Shown here in pieces: positions 1 through 9,518 of a stretch of DNA of 64,000 nucleotides. The notes under the pieces were generated by a model that ran no database searches, was not told the origin of the DNA, and worked only from the letters and a program-made list of their open reading frames with translations. The translations under genes were made by a program, and so were the position numbers. This DNA is from Pseudideonella sakaiensis. Its GTDB lineage: Bacteria; Pseudomonadota; Gammaproteobacteria; Burkholderiales; Burkholderiaceae_C. The stretch spans positions 1-64,000 of the forward strand of contig NZ_BBYR01000003.1 of NCBI RefSeq assembly GCF_001293525.1, in the 5' to 3' direction. The first letter of the stretch is position 1. Each line of letters starts with the position of its first letter.

Positions 1-267
1 CCAAAGGTCGCGGCGCGCCACACCCGACGCCAGCGCGGCGGGCGGGGAATCGGGGTGTCCATGCCCACGGCTGCGCAAGCGCGGTGCCGGACCGCGGACG
101 CCTGCAAGTCCTTGATTTGCCTGGAAACGGGCTCGGTCGCAGGGCGGCAGGTGTACGATTCCGGACACTCCCGCGTTCGAGACCGGACACCGGCGTCGAG
201 GCCGCGACACGTCCGCCCGACGTCGCCGTCCTTCGCCGCCGTGCGCCCCGCCACCCTCCCCCCGCCG

Positions 268-1696
<1,429 letters not shown>

Positions 1697-1707
<11 letters not shown>

Positions 1708-3130
1708 GCCGGACGGGTTCGGCGCGGCCAGCGGGACGCAGGCGCCTGCCGTGCCGGCGCGCCGCGCACCGGACGGCGGTCCGCTCGGGCGCTGGGCCGT
1801 GCGCCTCGCGGTGCGCGTCGCGGCGCTGGGTGCGGCGGCCGCGGCCACCGGCTGGGCGCTGGCGTCGCCGCTGCGGCCGGCCACCGCGCTGCTGGCCGCT
1901 GCGCTCGCGCTGGCCGCCTTCGGCGCGCTGTGGCGCGAGGCGCGGCGGGGCCATGCGGCGGTCGGCGCGCTGCTCGAGGCGCTGGTGGCCGGCGACGGCA
2001 CGCGTCGGCTCGACGGGCTGCCGCCGGGCGCGGACCTGGAACGGCTCGGCACGGCGCTGCAGGCCCTGCTCGAGCGGGAACGGGCGGCCCGGCTGGCGCT
2101 GGAGCGGCGCCAGGCCCAGTGGCTGGCGCTGGTCGAGCACGTGCCGCTGCCGCTGCTGGCGATCGACGCCGAGGGCCGCGCGACGCTGCTGAACCACGCC
2201 GCGCGCCGCTGCTTCGGCGCGGCGTCGCCGCGCCCGCTCGACAGCTTCGACGCCTTCGGCCCCGGCCTGGCCGGCGCCTTGCGGCAGGACCCGCCGCCGG
2301 CGCTGGTCGAACTGCACCCGGCCGACGAGGCGGCGCAGAGCCTGCGCGTGTCGGCCGGCACGGCGCTGTTCGACGGGCGGCTGCAGCGGCTCGTCGCGCT
2401 GCAGCCGATCCAGGCCGAGCTGGACGCGGCCGAATCGCGGCTCTCGGCCGACCTGCTGCGGGTGCTGACGCACGAGGTCATGAACTCGCTCACGCCGGTC
2501 ACCTCGCTGCTGCGCTCGGCCGAGGCGCTGCTGCCGCCCGCGCCCGGCGCCGCGGCCGCGCCGGCCGGGATGCCTGCTCCGCCCGGGACGGACCCGCTCG
2601 CGACGCTGCGCCAGGCCCTGGGCACCGCGACACGGCGCGCCGAGGGCCTGGCGCAGTTCGTCGAGCGCTACCGCGCGGTGGCGCGGCCGCTGCAGGTGCG
2701 GACGGCGCCGGTCGACGCGCATGCGCTGGCCGCGTCGCTGGCGCGCCTGTTCGCCGCCGAGTGGCCGGCCGAGCGGGCCCGGCTCGCGCTGGACCTGCCG
2801 ACCGGGCCCTTCGCGCTGCAGGCCGACCGCGACCTGCTCGAGCCGGTGCTGATGAACCTGCTGCGCAACGCCGCCCAGGCCGGCACCCGGGTGCGGCTGG
2901 CGATGCGTCGCAGCGCCAGCGGGCGCAGCCTGGTCGAGGTCGAGGACGACGGGCCCGGCATCCCGCCGGAACGCCGCGCCGAGGTCTTCCTGCCCTTCTT
3001 CACCACGCGCGCCGAGGGCCATGGCGTCGGCCTCGCGCTGGCCCGCCAGGTGGTGCTGGCGCACGGCGGCTCGATCCGCGTCGACGCGGGGCAGGTGCTC
3101 GGCGGGGCCTGCCTGCGGCTGGTGCTCTAG
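1697..3130 (+). CDS. Sensor histidine kinase, partner of the NtrC-type regulator
   Basis: Membrane-bound kinase of 477 residues. Two hydrophobic segments (about 34-54 and 58-78) with only a short loop between them mean there is little periplasmic sensing domain. A HAMP-like linker and a PAS-like region (PLLAIDAEG) follow. The phospho-acceptor is H259 in [11 protein letters not shown]. The ATPase part has an N box ([12 protein letters not shown]), a G1 box (DDGPGIP), an F box (FLPFFTT) and a G2 box ([10 protein letters not shown]). This is the NtrY-like layout. The ATG overlaps the end of the regulator gene, so the two are translationally coupled. The stimulus is unknown; the lack of a periplasmic domain suggests cytoplasmic or membrane sensing. 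Confidence 0.9.
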
Positions 3131-3296
3131 CGCGTGAACGCTGACGCGGCGCGCCGGCCGGCGACGAATCCCCCCGGCACGCTCGGGCATGCGCACGCCG
3201 CGCCGGCTCGGCGATCATCGGGGGTGCAGGCGGCGCCGCGGCACCGCCGCGGGTGCGTCCCACGGGCGCGCCCTCCCCGTCTCTTCCGGAGTCCCG

Positions 3297-3779
3297 ATGT
3301 CCCCCTCGTCCTTTCTCTCCCTCGCCAGCGCCTGCGCCACCGTGCTCGCGCTGGCCGCCGGCCCGGCCGCGGCCCAGACCACCGTCCAGGACGCCTGGGT
3401 GCGCGGCACGGTCGCTCAGCAGAAGGCCACCGGCCTGTTCGCGCGCATCACCTCGCCGTCCGGCGGCGCCCTGGTCTCGGCCAGTTCGCCGGTGGCCGGC
3501 GTGGTCGAAGTGCACGAGATGGCGATGCAGGGCGACGTGATGCGCATGCGGGCCATCCCGCGCCTGGCGCTGCCGGCCGGACAGACCGTCGAGCTGAAGC
3601 CCGGCGGCTACCACGTGATGCTGATGGACCTGAAGCAGCCGCTGAAGCCCGGCGACAGCGTGCCGGTGACGCTGGTCGTCGAAGGCGCGGACGGCAAGCG
3701 CGAGACGCTCGAGCTGAAGGCGCCGGTGAAGGAACTCGGCGCGGCCGGCGGCGGCGGCCACGGCGGCATGAAGCACTGA
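3297..3779 (+). CDS. PCu(A)C-type periplasmic copper chaperone
   Basis: Exported protein of 160 residues with a Sec signal peptide (about 1-22, cleavage near AAAQ). The mature part shows the PCu(A)C copper-binding arrangement: HEMAMQ, then Met residues in DVMRMR, then GGYHVMLMDL. It ends in a Gly/His/Met-rich tail (GGGGHGGMKH) that may also bind copper. The family delivers Cu(I) to cytochrome oxidase or other periplasmic cuproproteins. The ATG at 3297 is preceded by GGAG; the frame is open upstream to 3189 without a plausible signal peptide, so the shorter form was chosen. It stands alone, with no copper oxidase genes beside it. Confidence 0.88.
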   Translation: MSPSSFLSLASACATVLALAAGPAAAQTTVQDAWVRGTVAQQKATGLFARITSPSGGALVSASSPVAGVVEVHEMAMQGDVMRMRAIPRLALPAGQTVELKPGGYHVMLMDLKQPLKPGDSVPVTLVVEGADGKRETLELKAPVKELGAAGGGGHGGMKH

Positions 3780-3848
3780 CGGCGGACCGGCCGCGGCCGG
3801 CGCGGCGCGCACGCGACCGGCCAGGCAGGCGAACGGTCGCTCGGCCGC

Positions 3849-4544
3849 TCAGCTGTTGTGCAGGTCCCCGTTCATCCGGCCCGACGGGAGGCTGCGGCGG
3901 CCGACGATGGCGCCGGTCGGACCCCAGGTGAAGACCTCGCCCTCGAAATCCGGGATGTGGTTGCGCGGGTAGCTGGGCAGGCCGATGCCGCCCATCGTGA
4001 AGTTCCACTGCGTCGCGGTCGCGGCCGTCACGCGGCAGCGCAGGCCGCTGGCGAGGCGGCTGCAGAACTGGTTGCCGTCCATCTGCGCGACCATCGCGCG
4101 CATCGCCTGCGGCGAGCGGGCGACCGCGGGGTCGATGTCGCCGGCATTGATGCCGTCCTTGACCTCGCGCGCCGTCCCGATCGCCGCGACCCGGCAGGCG
4201 ATCAGGATCACCTCGTCGATGCGGCCGGCCCAGGCGCGGACCCAGGGGCCCAGCCGGTCGATCGTCACCGGCGGATCGCACAGGCGCAGCAGCCCGGGCT
4301 CGCCATGGCACCAGATCACCAGCGTCGCCAGGCGCCGGCCGGGCAGCGCATCCAGCCGCTGGCGGACCAGCGCGGCCACGGCCTCGACGCTCGCATCGGG
4401 CGGGACGACGACCATGCCGGGGTGCTCGCCGGGCCGCGGCGCGGCGCGCGGGCCGGGCGCGGGGTCGAACTGCAGCGGCGCGCGGCCTTCGCGCACCTGG
4501 TGCCGGCTCACCAGGGCCATGGAGGGGGACGGGACGGGCAGCAT
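3849..4544 (-). CDS. Hypothetical protein with caspase/CHAT-like His and Cys motifs
   Basis: Cytoplasmic protein of about 231 residues that I cannot assign to a named family. A strand ending in His-Gly (LVIWCHGEPG) and a later strand ending in Cys (EVILIACRVA) resemble the catalytic His/Cys arrangement of clan CD peptidases (caspase, CHAT, C80). The C-terminal part is rich in aromatics and Gly (GGIGLPSYPRNHIP, EVFTWGPTG) and may be a separate lobe. The start is uncertain: ATG at 4544 or 4520, neither with a clear ribosome site. It converges on the copper chaperone gene and is divergent from the PLP enzyme. Coding is supported by the protein-like composition compared with the Arg/Pro-rich opposite frames. 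Protease activity is only inferred. Confidence 0.65.
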   Translation of the reverse strand: MLPVPSPSMALVSRHQVREGRAPLQFDPAPGPRAAPRPGEHPGMVVVPPDASVEAVAALVRQRLDALPGRRLATLVIWCHGEPGLLRLCDPPVTIDRLGPWVRAWAGRIDEVILIACRVAAIGTAREVKDGINAGDIDPAVARSPQAMRAMVAQMDGNQFCSRLASGLRCRVTAATATQWNFTMGGIGLPSYPRNHIPDFEGEVFTWGPTGAIVGRRSLPSGRMNGDLHNS

Positions 4545-4731
4545 GAGGGGCCTCGGGACAGGGCACGCGACGACCGCGCGCGGCCACTGTCGGCGCCGGC
4601 GGGCGCGCCGACCGGGCCCTGAAAGGGTAGGTCCGCGCAGCGAAAGGCCCGGCGCGTGACATCCTTCCCGGACGGCGCGGCCCGCTACAGTGCAGGCCCG
4701 CCGAGCCTTCCGGCGCCCTGCCCCGTCCTGC

Positions 4732-5868
4732 ATGAGCTCCCTGGCCGAACTGCCCACCCCTGCCGCGCTGATCGACGTCGCTCGCATGCAGGCCAACATC
4801 CTGCGCATGCAGCAGCGCATGGACGCGCTGGGCGTGCACCTGCGCCCGCACCTGAAGACCAGCAAGTGCCCGCAGGTGGCCGCCGCGCAACGCGCGGCCG
4901 GCGCCCGCGGCGCCACCGTCTCGACGCTGAAGGAGGCGGAAGAATTCTTCGACGCCGGCATCGACGACCTCGTCTACGCGGTCGGCATGGTGCCGGCCCG
5001 GCTGCCCCAGGCACTGGCGCTGCGCCGCCGGGGCTGCACCCTGACGCTGGTGACCGACAGCGTGGCCGGTGCCGAGGCGATCGCCGCCCACGGCCGCGCG
5101 CACGGCGAGACCTGGCCGGTGTGGATCGAGGTGGATGCCGACGGCCACCGCAGCGGCGTCGATCCGGAGGGCGAGGCCCTGCTGGCGGTCGCCGCGGCGC
5201 TGGCCGGCGGTGGCGCCCGGCTGGACGGCGTGATGGCGCACGCCGGCTCCAGCTACGGGCTGGACACGCCGGCAGCGCTGCAGGCACTGGCCGAGCAGGA
5301 GCGCGCGCGTACGGTGCGCGCGGCCGAGCGGCTGCGCGCCGCGGGCCACGCCTGCCCGGTGGTCAGCGTCGGCTCGACGCCGACGGCGCTGTCGGCCGCG
5401 CAGCTGGCAGGCGTCACCGAGGTGCGCGCCGGCGTCTACGTCTTCTTCGACCTGGTGATGCACAACGTGGGCGTCTGCACGCTGGACGAGATCGCGCTCA
5501 GCGTGCTCACGCGGGTGATCGGCCACCAGGCCGACAAGGGCTGGGTGATCGTCGACGCCGGCTGGATGGCGATGAGCCGCGACCGCGGCACCCAGCGCCA
5601 GCGGCAGGACTACGGCTACGGCCAGGCCTGCAGCGAGGACGGCCGCCCGATCCCCGGCCTGTGCCTGGACGACGCGAACCAGGAGCACGGCATCCTGCAC
5701 TGGCGCGGCGACGCCGGCGGCGAGCCGCTGGACCGGCGCTTCCCGGTCGGCAGCCTGCTGCGCCTGCTGCCCAACCACGCCTGCGCCACCGGCGCCCAGC
5801 ACCCGGCCTACCAGGCCCTGCGGCCCGACGGCCGCACCGAGGCCTGGCCGCGCTTCAACGGCTGGTGA
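4732..5868 (+). CDS. DSD1-family PLP enzyme (D-threonine aldolase / D-serine dehydratase-like)
   Basis: Fold-type III PLP enzyme of 378 residues, with an alanine-racemase-like N-terminal barrel. The probable Schiff-base lysine lies in HLKTSKCPQVA. The C-terminal PNHACATG motif supplies the His and Cys that bind a divalent metal in metal-dependent D-serine dehydratases and D-threonine aldolases. Length fits the family. The ATG at 4732 was chosen because MSSLAELPTPAALID matches the normal family N-terminus; the upstream in-frame ATG adds an Arg-rich stretch. It is monocistronic. Substrate among D-serine, D-threonine and D-threo-3-hydroxyaspartate cannot be told from sequence. Another D-amino-acid enzyme (dehydrogenase, 6919-8271) lies nearby. 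Confidence 0.85.
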   Translation: MSSLAELPTPAALIDVARMQANILRMQQRMDALGVHLRPHLKTSKCPQVAAAQRAAGARGATVSTLKEAEEFFDAGIDDLVYAVGMVPARLPQALALRRRGCTLTLVTDSVAGAEAIAAHGRAHGETWPVWIEVDADGHRSGVDPEGEALLAVAAALAGGGARLDGVMAHAGSSYGLDTPAALQALAEQERARTVRAAERLRAAGHACPVVSVGSTPTALSAAQLAGVTEVRAGVYVFFDLVMHNVGVCTLDEIALSVLTRVIGHQADKGWVIVDAGWMAMSRDRGTQRQRQDYGYGQACSEDGRPIPGLCLDDANQEHGILHWRGDAGGEPLDRRFPVGSLLRLLPNHACATGAQHPAYQALRPDGRTEAWPRFNGW

Positions 5869-5922
5869 ACCCCCGGGGGCCGCGGGCCAGGGCGCGCGGC
5901 GGACGGGCTGCAGACCTGCCGC

Positions 5923-6810
5923 TCACGTCAGGGCCGCGCCCAGCCGCGGCGCGGCGCGGCGCAGCAGCGCGACGCCGGCCGCCGCCAGCGCGAAGGTGGC
6001 CAGCGGCAGCGCGGCGCCCTGCAGCGGCAGCTGCCGCAGCAGCAGCACCAGCACCAGGCTGTGCGCGAGGTAGACCCCGAAGCTGAGCGAGGACAGCGGC
6101 GTCAGGTCGATGCGCCAGCGGCCGGCCGCCCGGTCCGAGGCGATCAGCGCGCAGGCGCCCAGGCCGACGACGAAGGCGATGCCCACCTTCGGCTGCGGCG
6201 CCACGAGCGCGGCCACCCCCAGCAGCGCCGCGAGCAGCAGGCGACGCGGCCCCGGCGCCAGCCGGCCGGCCAGGCCCAGGAAGACGCCGGCGAGCGCCGG
6301 CACCGCGCCGTCGGCCCACTGCAGGAAGGGATAGGGCTGGGCCAGCGTCCACGGCCGCCACCACGGCGCGCCGGCCAGGCCGGCCACCGCCAGGCCGCCG
6401 GCGGCCAGCGCCAGGTGCCGCGGGTCCACCCGCGGGCGCAGCCAGTCCAGGCCGCACAGCAGCACGAAGACGAAGGGCAGGTACCACAGGTGGATGCTGG
6501 GCCCGGCCAGCACCGCCGTCAGCGGGCCGGTGCCGGAGGGCAGCAGCGCGCGCCCGAGCGCGGCATTCAGCGCCAGGTAGATGGCGAACCACAGCGCCCA
6601 GGGCCGCAGCAGCCGGCGTGCGCGGCGGGCCAGGCCGTCCCGGCCCGCCAGCGGCTCGCCGCGCACCGCCAGCAGCGTCGACAGCGCGACGAAGGCCACC
6701 AGGCCGCCGTAGGCCAGGTCCTGGCCGGCCGGCGTGGTGTGGAACCACACGATGCCGAAGGCCGCGACGCAGCGCAGCAGCTCGATGTCCTGGCGGCGCG
6801 GCGCGGGCAT
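5923..6810 (-). CDS. Acyltransferase 3 family membrane protein
   Basis: Polytopic inner-membrane protein of about 295 residues. It starts with the family hallmark RQDIELLRCVAAFGIVWFH (residue pattern R..E.LR...A..VV..H), followed by eight to ten hydrophobic segments. The family transfers acyl groups to exported carbohydrates or other envelope molecules; the acceptor is unknown here. At about 300 residues it is a little shorter than the common 330-400. The ATG at 6810 is preferred over an upstream one at 6837. No polysaccharide genes are adjacent, so context gives no hint about its substrate. Confidence 0.8.
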   Translation of the reverse strand: MPAPRRQDIELLRCVAAFGIVWFHTTPAGQDLAYGGLVAFVALSTLLAVRGEPLAGRDGLARRARRLLRPWALWFAIYLALNAALGRALLPSGTGPLTAVLAGPSIHLWYLPFVFVLLCGLDWLRPRVDPRHLALAAGGLAVAGLAGAPWWRPWTLAQPYPFLQWADGAVPALAGVFLGLAGRLAPGPRRLLLAALLGVAALVAPQPKVGIAFVVGLGACALIASDRAAGRWRIDLTPLSSLSFGVYLAHSLVLVLLLRQLPLQGAALPLATFALAAAGVALLRRAAPRLGAALT

Positions 6811-6918
6811 GGCCGAGTATGCCGGTCGCGCCGACACGGCCCGCCTCCCGCAGCCGGGGCCGCACCGCGTGGCAGCGCGCGCCGACCGGTGCGGCCGGAT
6901 CGGCGCGGCGTGCCGCCC

Positions 6919-8271
6919 TCAGCCCGGCAGCGCGCCGGGGACCGCCAGCCGCAGCGGCCGGTGCAGGGGCATGGCCACCTGCACCGCGGCCGGCAGCGTG
7001 CCGACCACCGCGTCGGCCACCATCTCCGCCGTCGCCGCGGACAGGGTCCAGCCGAGGTGGCCATGGCCGGTGTTGTAGAACACCGCCGGGGCGCGGCCGC
7101 GGCCGACGCGCGGCATCATGTCCGGCATCATCGGGCGCAGCCCGGCCCAGGGCACCACGCGCCGCGTGTCCACGCCGGGGAAGCCCTGGCGCACCCAGTC
7201 GACCAGCGGGCGGATGCGCGCGGCGCGGATGTCGCGGTTCTCGCCGTCGAATTCGGCGGTGCCGGCGACGCGGAAGCGGTCCTCGCCGAGCCGGCTGGAC
7301 ACCAGCTTGGTCTCGTCGTCGAGCAGGCTGACGGTGGGCGCGGCGGCGCGGCTGGCGGCGTCGTCCAGGTGCACGGTGATCGAGTAGCCCTTGACGGGGT
7401 AGACGTTCAGCCGGTCGCCCAGGCCCGCGGCCAGGCGCCGGCTGGCGACCCCGGCGCAGACGACGACGGCGGCATGGCGCCGCCGCTCGGCCGCGCCGTC
7501 CGGGCCGCTGGCCCGCACGGTCACGCCGCCGGCGTCGTGGGCCACCGACTCGACGCAGCGCTCGAACAGCGCCTCGACGCCGTGGCGTTCGACCGCTGCG
7601 CGGGCCAGGCCCACCGTGAACTGGTGGATGTCGCCGGTGGCGTCGCTGTCGGTGTACCAGCCGCCGTGGAAGCGGCCGTTCAGCGTGGGCTCGATGGCCC
7701 GCATCTCCTCGGGCGTGACCGGCCGGCGCTCCAGGCCGGCGCGCGCCAGCAGCGCCGACACGCGGCCGGCGTGCTCGAAGCCGGCGCGGTCGCGGTAGAC
7801 GTGCAGGATGCCCTCGCGGCGTGCACCGAAGTCGATGCCCTCGGCCTCGGCCCACGCGAACAGGTGGCGCCGCGCGGCGATCGCCAGCCGCGCCGTCGCG
7901 ACCGTGTGGCGCTCGTACTGCGGGATCGCGGCGACGAACTCGGCGAACCAGGACAGCTTGTGCCAGCCCGGGCGTGGCGCGATGCGCAGCGGCGCATCGG
8001 CGCGCAGCAGCCACTTCAGGCCCTTCAGCACGGTGGACAGGCGGTTCCAGACCTCGGCATTCGACGCCGACAGCTGGCCGCCGTTGGCGAACGAGGTCTC
8101 CATCGCCGCATAGCGCTGGCGCTCGTAGAGGGTGACGGCACAGCCGCGCAGCGCGAGCGCGTAGGCGGTGGTGACGCCGGTGATGCCGCCGCCGAGCACG
8201 GCGATGCTCGGGGTGCGCGACGGGGCGGCCGCGGCCGCCAGGGCGGGCACGGAGGGGAACGGGGACGACAT
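6919..8271 (-). CDS. dadA: D-amino-acid dehydrogenase, DadA family
   Basis: FAD-dependent oxidoreductase of 450 residues that oxidatively deaminates D-amino acids at the membrane and passes electrons to the respiratory chain. The dinucleotide-binding motif VLGGGITGVTTAYALALRG is near residues 23-41, SFANGGQLSASNAE follows, and the C-terminal FAD segment YNTGHGHLGWTLS is typical of DadA. The ATG at 8271 gives the normal family N-terminus. A tandem glycine riboswitch lies directly upstream on the same strand, so expression probably answers to glycine. That makes glycine, or D-amino acids feeding glycine pools, plausible substrates; this is inference. The gene reads toward the acyltransferase gene but is not clearly coupled to it. 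Confidence 0.88.
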   Translation of the reverse strand: MSSPFPSVPALAAAAAPSRTPSIAVLGGGITGVTTAYALALRGCAVTLYERQRYAAMETSFANGGQLSASNAEVWNRLSTVLKGLKWLLRADAPLRIAPRPGWHKLSWFAEFVAAIPQYERHTVATARLAIAARRHLFAWAEAEGIDFGARREGILHVYRDRAGFEHAGRVSALLARAGLERRPVTPEEMRAIEPTLNGRFHGGWYTDSDATGDIHQFTVGLARAAVERHGVEALFERCVESVAHDAGGVTVRASGPDGAAERRRHAAVVVCAGVASRRLAAGLGDRLNVYPVKGYSITVHLDDAASRAAAPTVSLLDDETKLVSSRLGEDRFRVAGTAEFDGENRDIRAARIRPLVDWVRQGFPGVDTRRVVPWAGLRPMMPDMMPRVGRGRAPAVFYNTGHGHLGWTLSAATAEMVADAVVGTLPAAVQVAMPLHRPLRLAVPGALPG

Positions 8272-8327
8272 GGACAGGCTCCGACTCGTCGAGGGCGTGG
8301 ACGACCGGCGCAGCACGGCGCGCGCCG

Positions 8328-8545
8328 ACGACCCCCTCTGTTCGGAACCTGAGAGATTCGCGGGCGGCCGGGCGGCCCTCCCGCTTGCTCCTTCGGTGCG
8401 ACGCGCCGGACGATGGACGGTGGCCGCTCTTCAGAGTGCGATGCGCAGGCCCGGTCCGGGTGCCTGAGAGATTCCGGGGCGGTTGCTCCTTCGGCGCCGG
8501 CCCCGCCATGGCGGCGATGCCGGGCTCTCCCGGGCCTGCGGTGGC
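8328..8545 (-). promoter_or_regulatory. Tandem glycine riboswitch upstream of dadA
   Basis: Read on the minus strand, two aptamer halves are visible. The first contains CGGGAGAGCCC (near 8530), GCCGAAGGAGCAA (near 8490) and AATCTCTCAGGCA (near 8467). The second contains CACTCTGAAGAG (near 8432), GCACCGAAGGAGCAAG (near 8395) and AATCTCTCAGG (near 8352) followed by CAGAGGGG. These are the conserved cores of the gcvT-type glycine riboswitch in its cooperative two-aptamer form. It ends about 57 bases before the dadA ATG. Whether glycine turns the gene on or off cannot be read with certainty; known members usually activate. Confidence 0.93.
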
Positions 8546-8574
8546 ATGCCGCGACGGCGACATGCTGGGCCGGG

Positions 8575-8602
8575 ATTGTACGGCCTCGCCCGTGGCCGTC
8601 AG
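8575..8602 (-). promoter_or_regulatory. Candidate sigma-70 promoter for the riboswitch/dadA transcript
   Basis: On the minus strand a TACAAT -10 (8580-8575) lies 16 bases from CTGACG (8602-8597), which matches TTGACA at four of six positions. It would start transcription a few bases before the first aptamer. The -35 element overlaps the stop codon of the upstream regulator gene. Confidence 0.45.
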
Positions 8603-9324
8603 GCGTCTTCCTGGGCCAGGGCCGCCTGCAGACGCGCCGCGTCGACGCGGGCCCGGCGGCCGTTCGGCAGCAGCTCGAGGATGGCTTCGCGCCGCAGCCG
8701 GCTGACCTGGCGGCTGGCCGTCTCGATCGTCATGTCGAGCATGTCGCCGATCTCGTCGCGGCGCGGCAGCCACACGCTGCCATCGATGTCGGCATGCCGG
8801 CCCAGCAGTTCGAGCAGCTTCAGCATCCGGCGACGCGCCGAGCCGGCGGCCAGGTCGGTGGCCCAGCCTTCGGCCTCGTCCAGCGCCCGCTGCCAGCGCA
8901 GCATCAGCTCGCGGCGCAGCGGCGCGGCGTGGTCGCCCAGCTGCTCGACCAGGCCGGGCGGGATGCGGCACAGCTCCACCTCGGTGCAGGCCACCGCATC
9001 GTCGCTGTAGGCACGGCCGAGCAGCGCCTCCTGGCCGATCAGGTCGCCGCGCGAGGCCAGGCGCAGGATGCGCCGCTGGCCGCCCTCGGTGACGCGCTCG
9101 AAACGCACGATGCCGGCGCGCACCGTGTACACCGCGCCGCCGGCCTCGCCCCGGCCGTAGAGGCGTGCGCCGGCGGCGAGCGCGGGCGCGGCAATGTGGG
9201 CATGGATGCGTTCGAGCCCGGCCGGATCGAGCGCGCCGAACAGCGCACCGCTGCGCACCTCGCAGCCGGCGCACACCCGCGCCTGCGGATGGGCGGCGTC
9301 GACGAGGTAGAGCGGCAGGCGCAT
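8599..9324 (-). CDS. Crp/Fnr-family transcription regulator
   Basis: Cytoplasmic DNA-binding protein of about 241 residues. An N-terminal Cys pair (VCAGCEV) is followed by a cyclic-nucleotide-binding-type beta roll and a winged helix-turn-helix with the recognition region DMTIETASRQVSRLRR. The Cys pair plus a later Cys in VELCRIPP sit where FNR carries its iron-sulfur ligands, but the third N-terminal Cys of FNR is not visible. The ATG at 9324 was chosen; ATGs at 9348 and 9387 are also in frame. An oxygen- or redox-responsive role is likely by family. Its end abuts the dadA promoter region, but the targets are unknown. Confidence 0.82.
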   Translation of the reverse strand: MRLPLYLVDAAHPQARVCAGCEVRSGALFGALDPAGLERIHAHIAAPALAAGARLYGRGEAGGAVYTVRAGIVRFERVTEGGQRRILRLASRGDLIGQEALLGRAYSDDAVACTEVELCRIPPGLVEQLGDHAAPLRRELMLRWQRALDEAEGWATDLAAGSARRRMLKLLELLGRHADIDGSVWLPRRDEIGDMLDMTIETASRQVSRLRREAILELLPNGRRARVDAARLQAALAQEDA

Positions 9325-9518
9325 GGCGGGGAGACCGGCAGGAGACATCGATCGGCAGCTTCGCATGCAGCGATGCACGGGCCGCATCCTGCCACAGCGG
9401 CCCCACGGGCCGCCGGCGCGCCCGGACGCCGCCAGGGCCGCCGGCCGCCATCCGGCCGCCGCTCATCGACAATCGGGGGGAGACGATTCCCGATCCGGCG
9501 CCCGCCGGACCGCAGGCG

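Noticed and set aside
55..267. N-terminal extension of the sigma-54 activator, and any gene in the first 267 bases
   Set aside because: The extension has no domain and precedes the receiver's first strand; no other coding or regulatory signal was recognised there.
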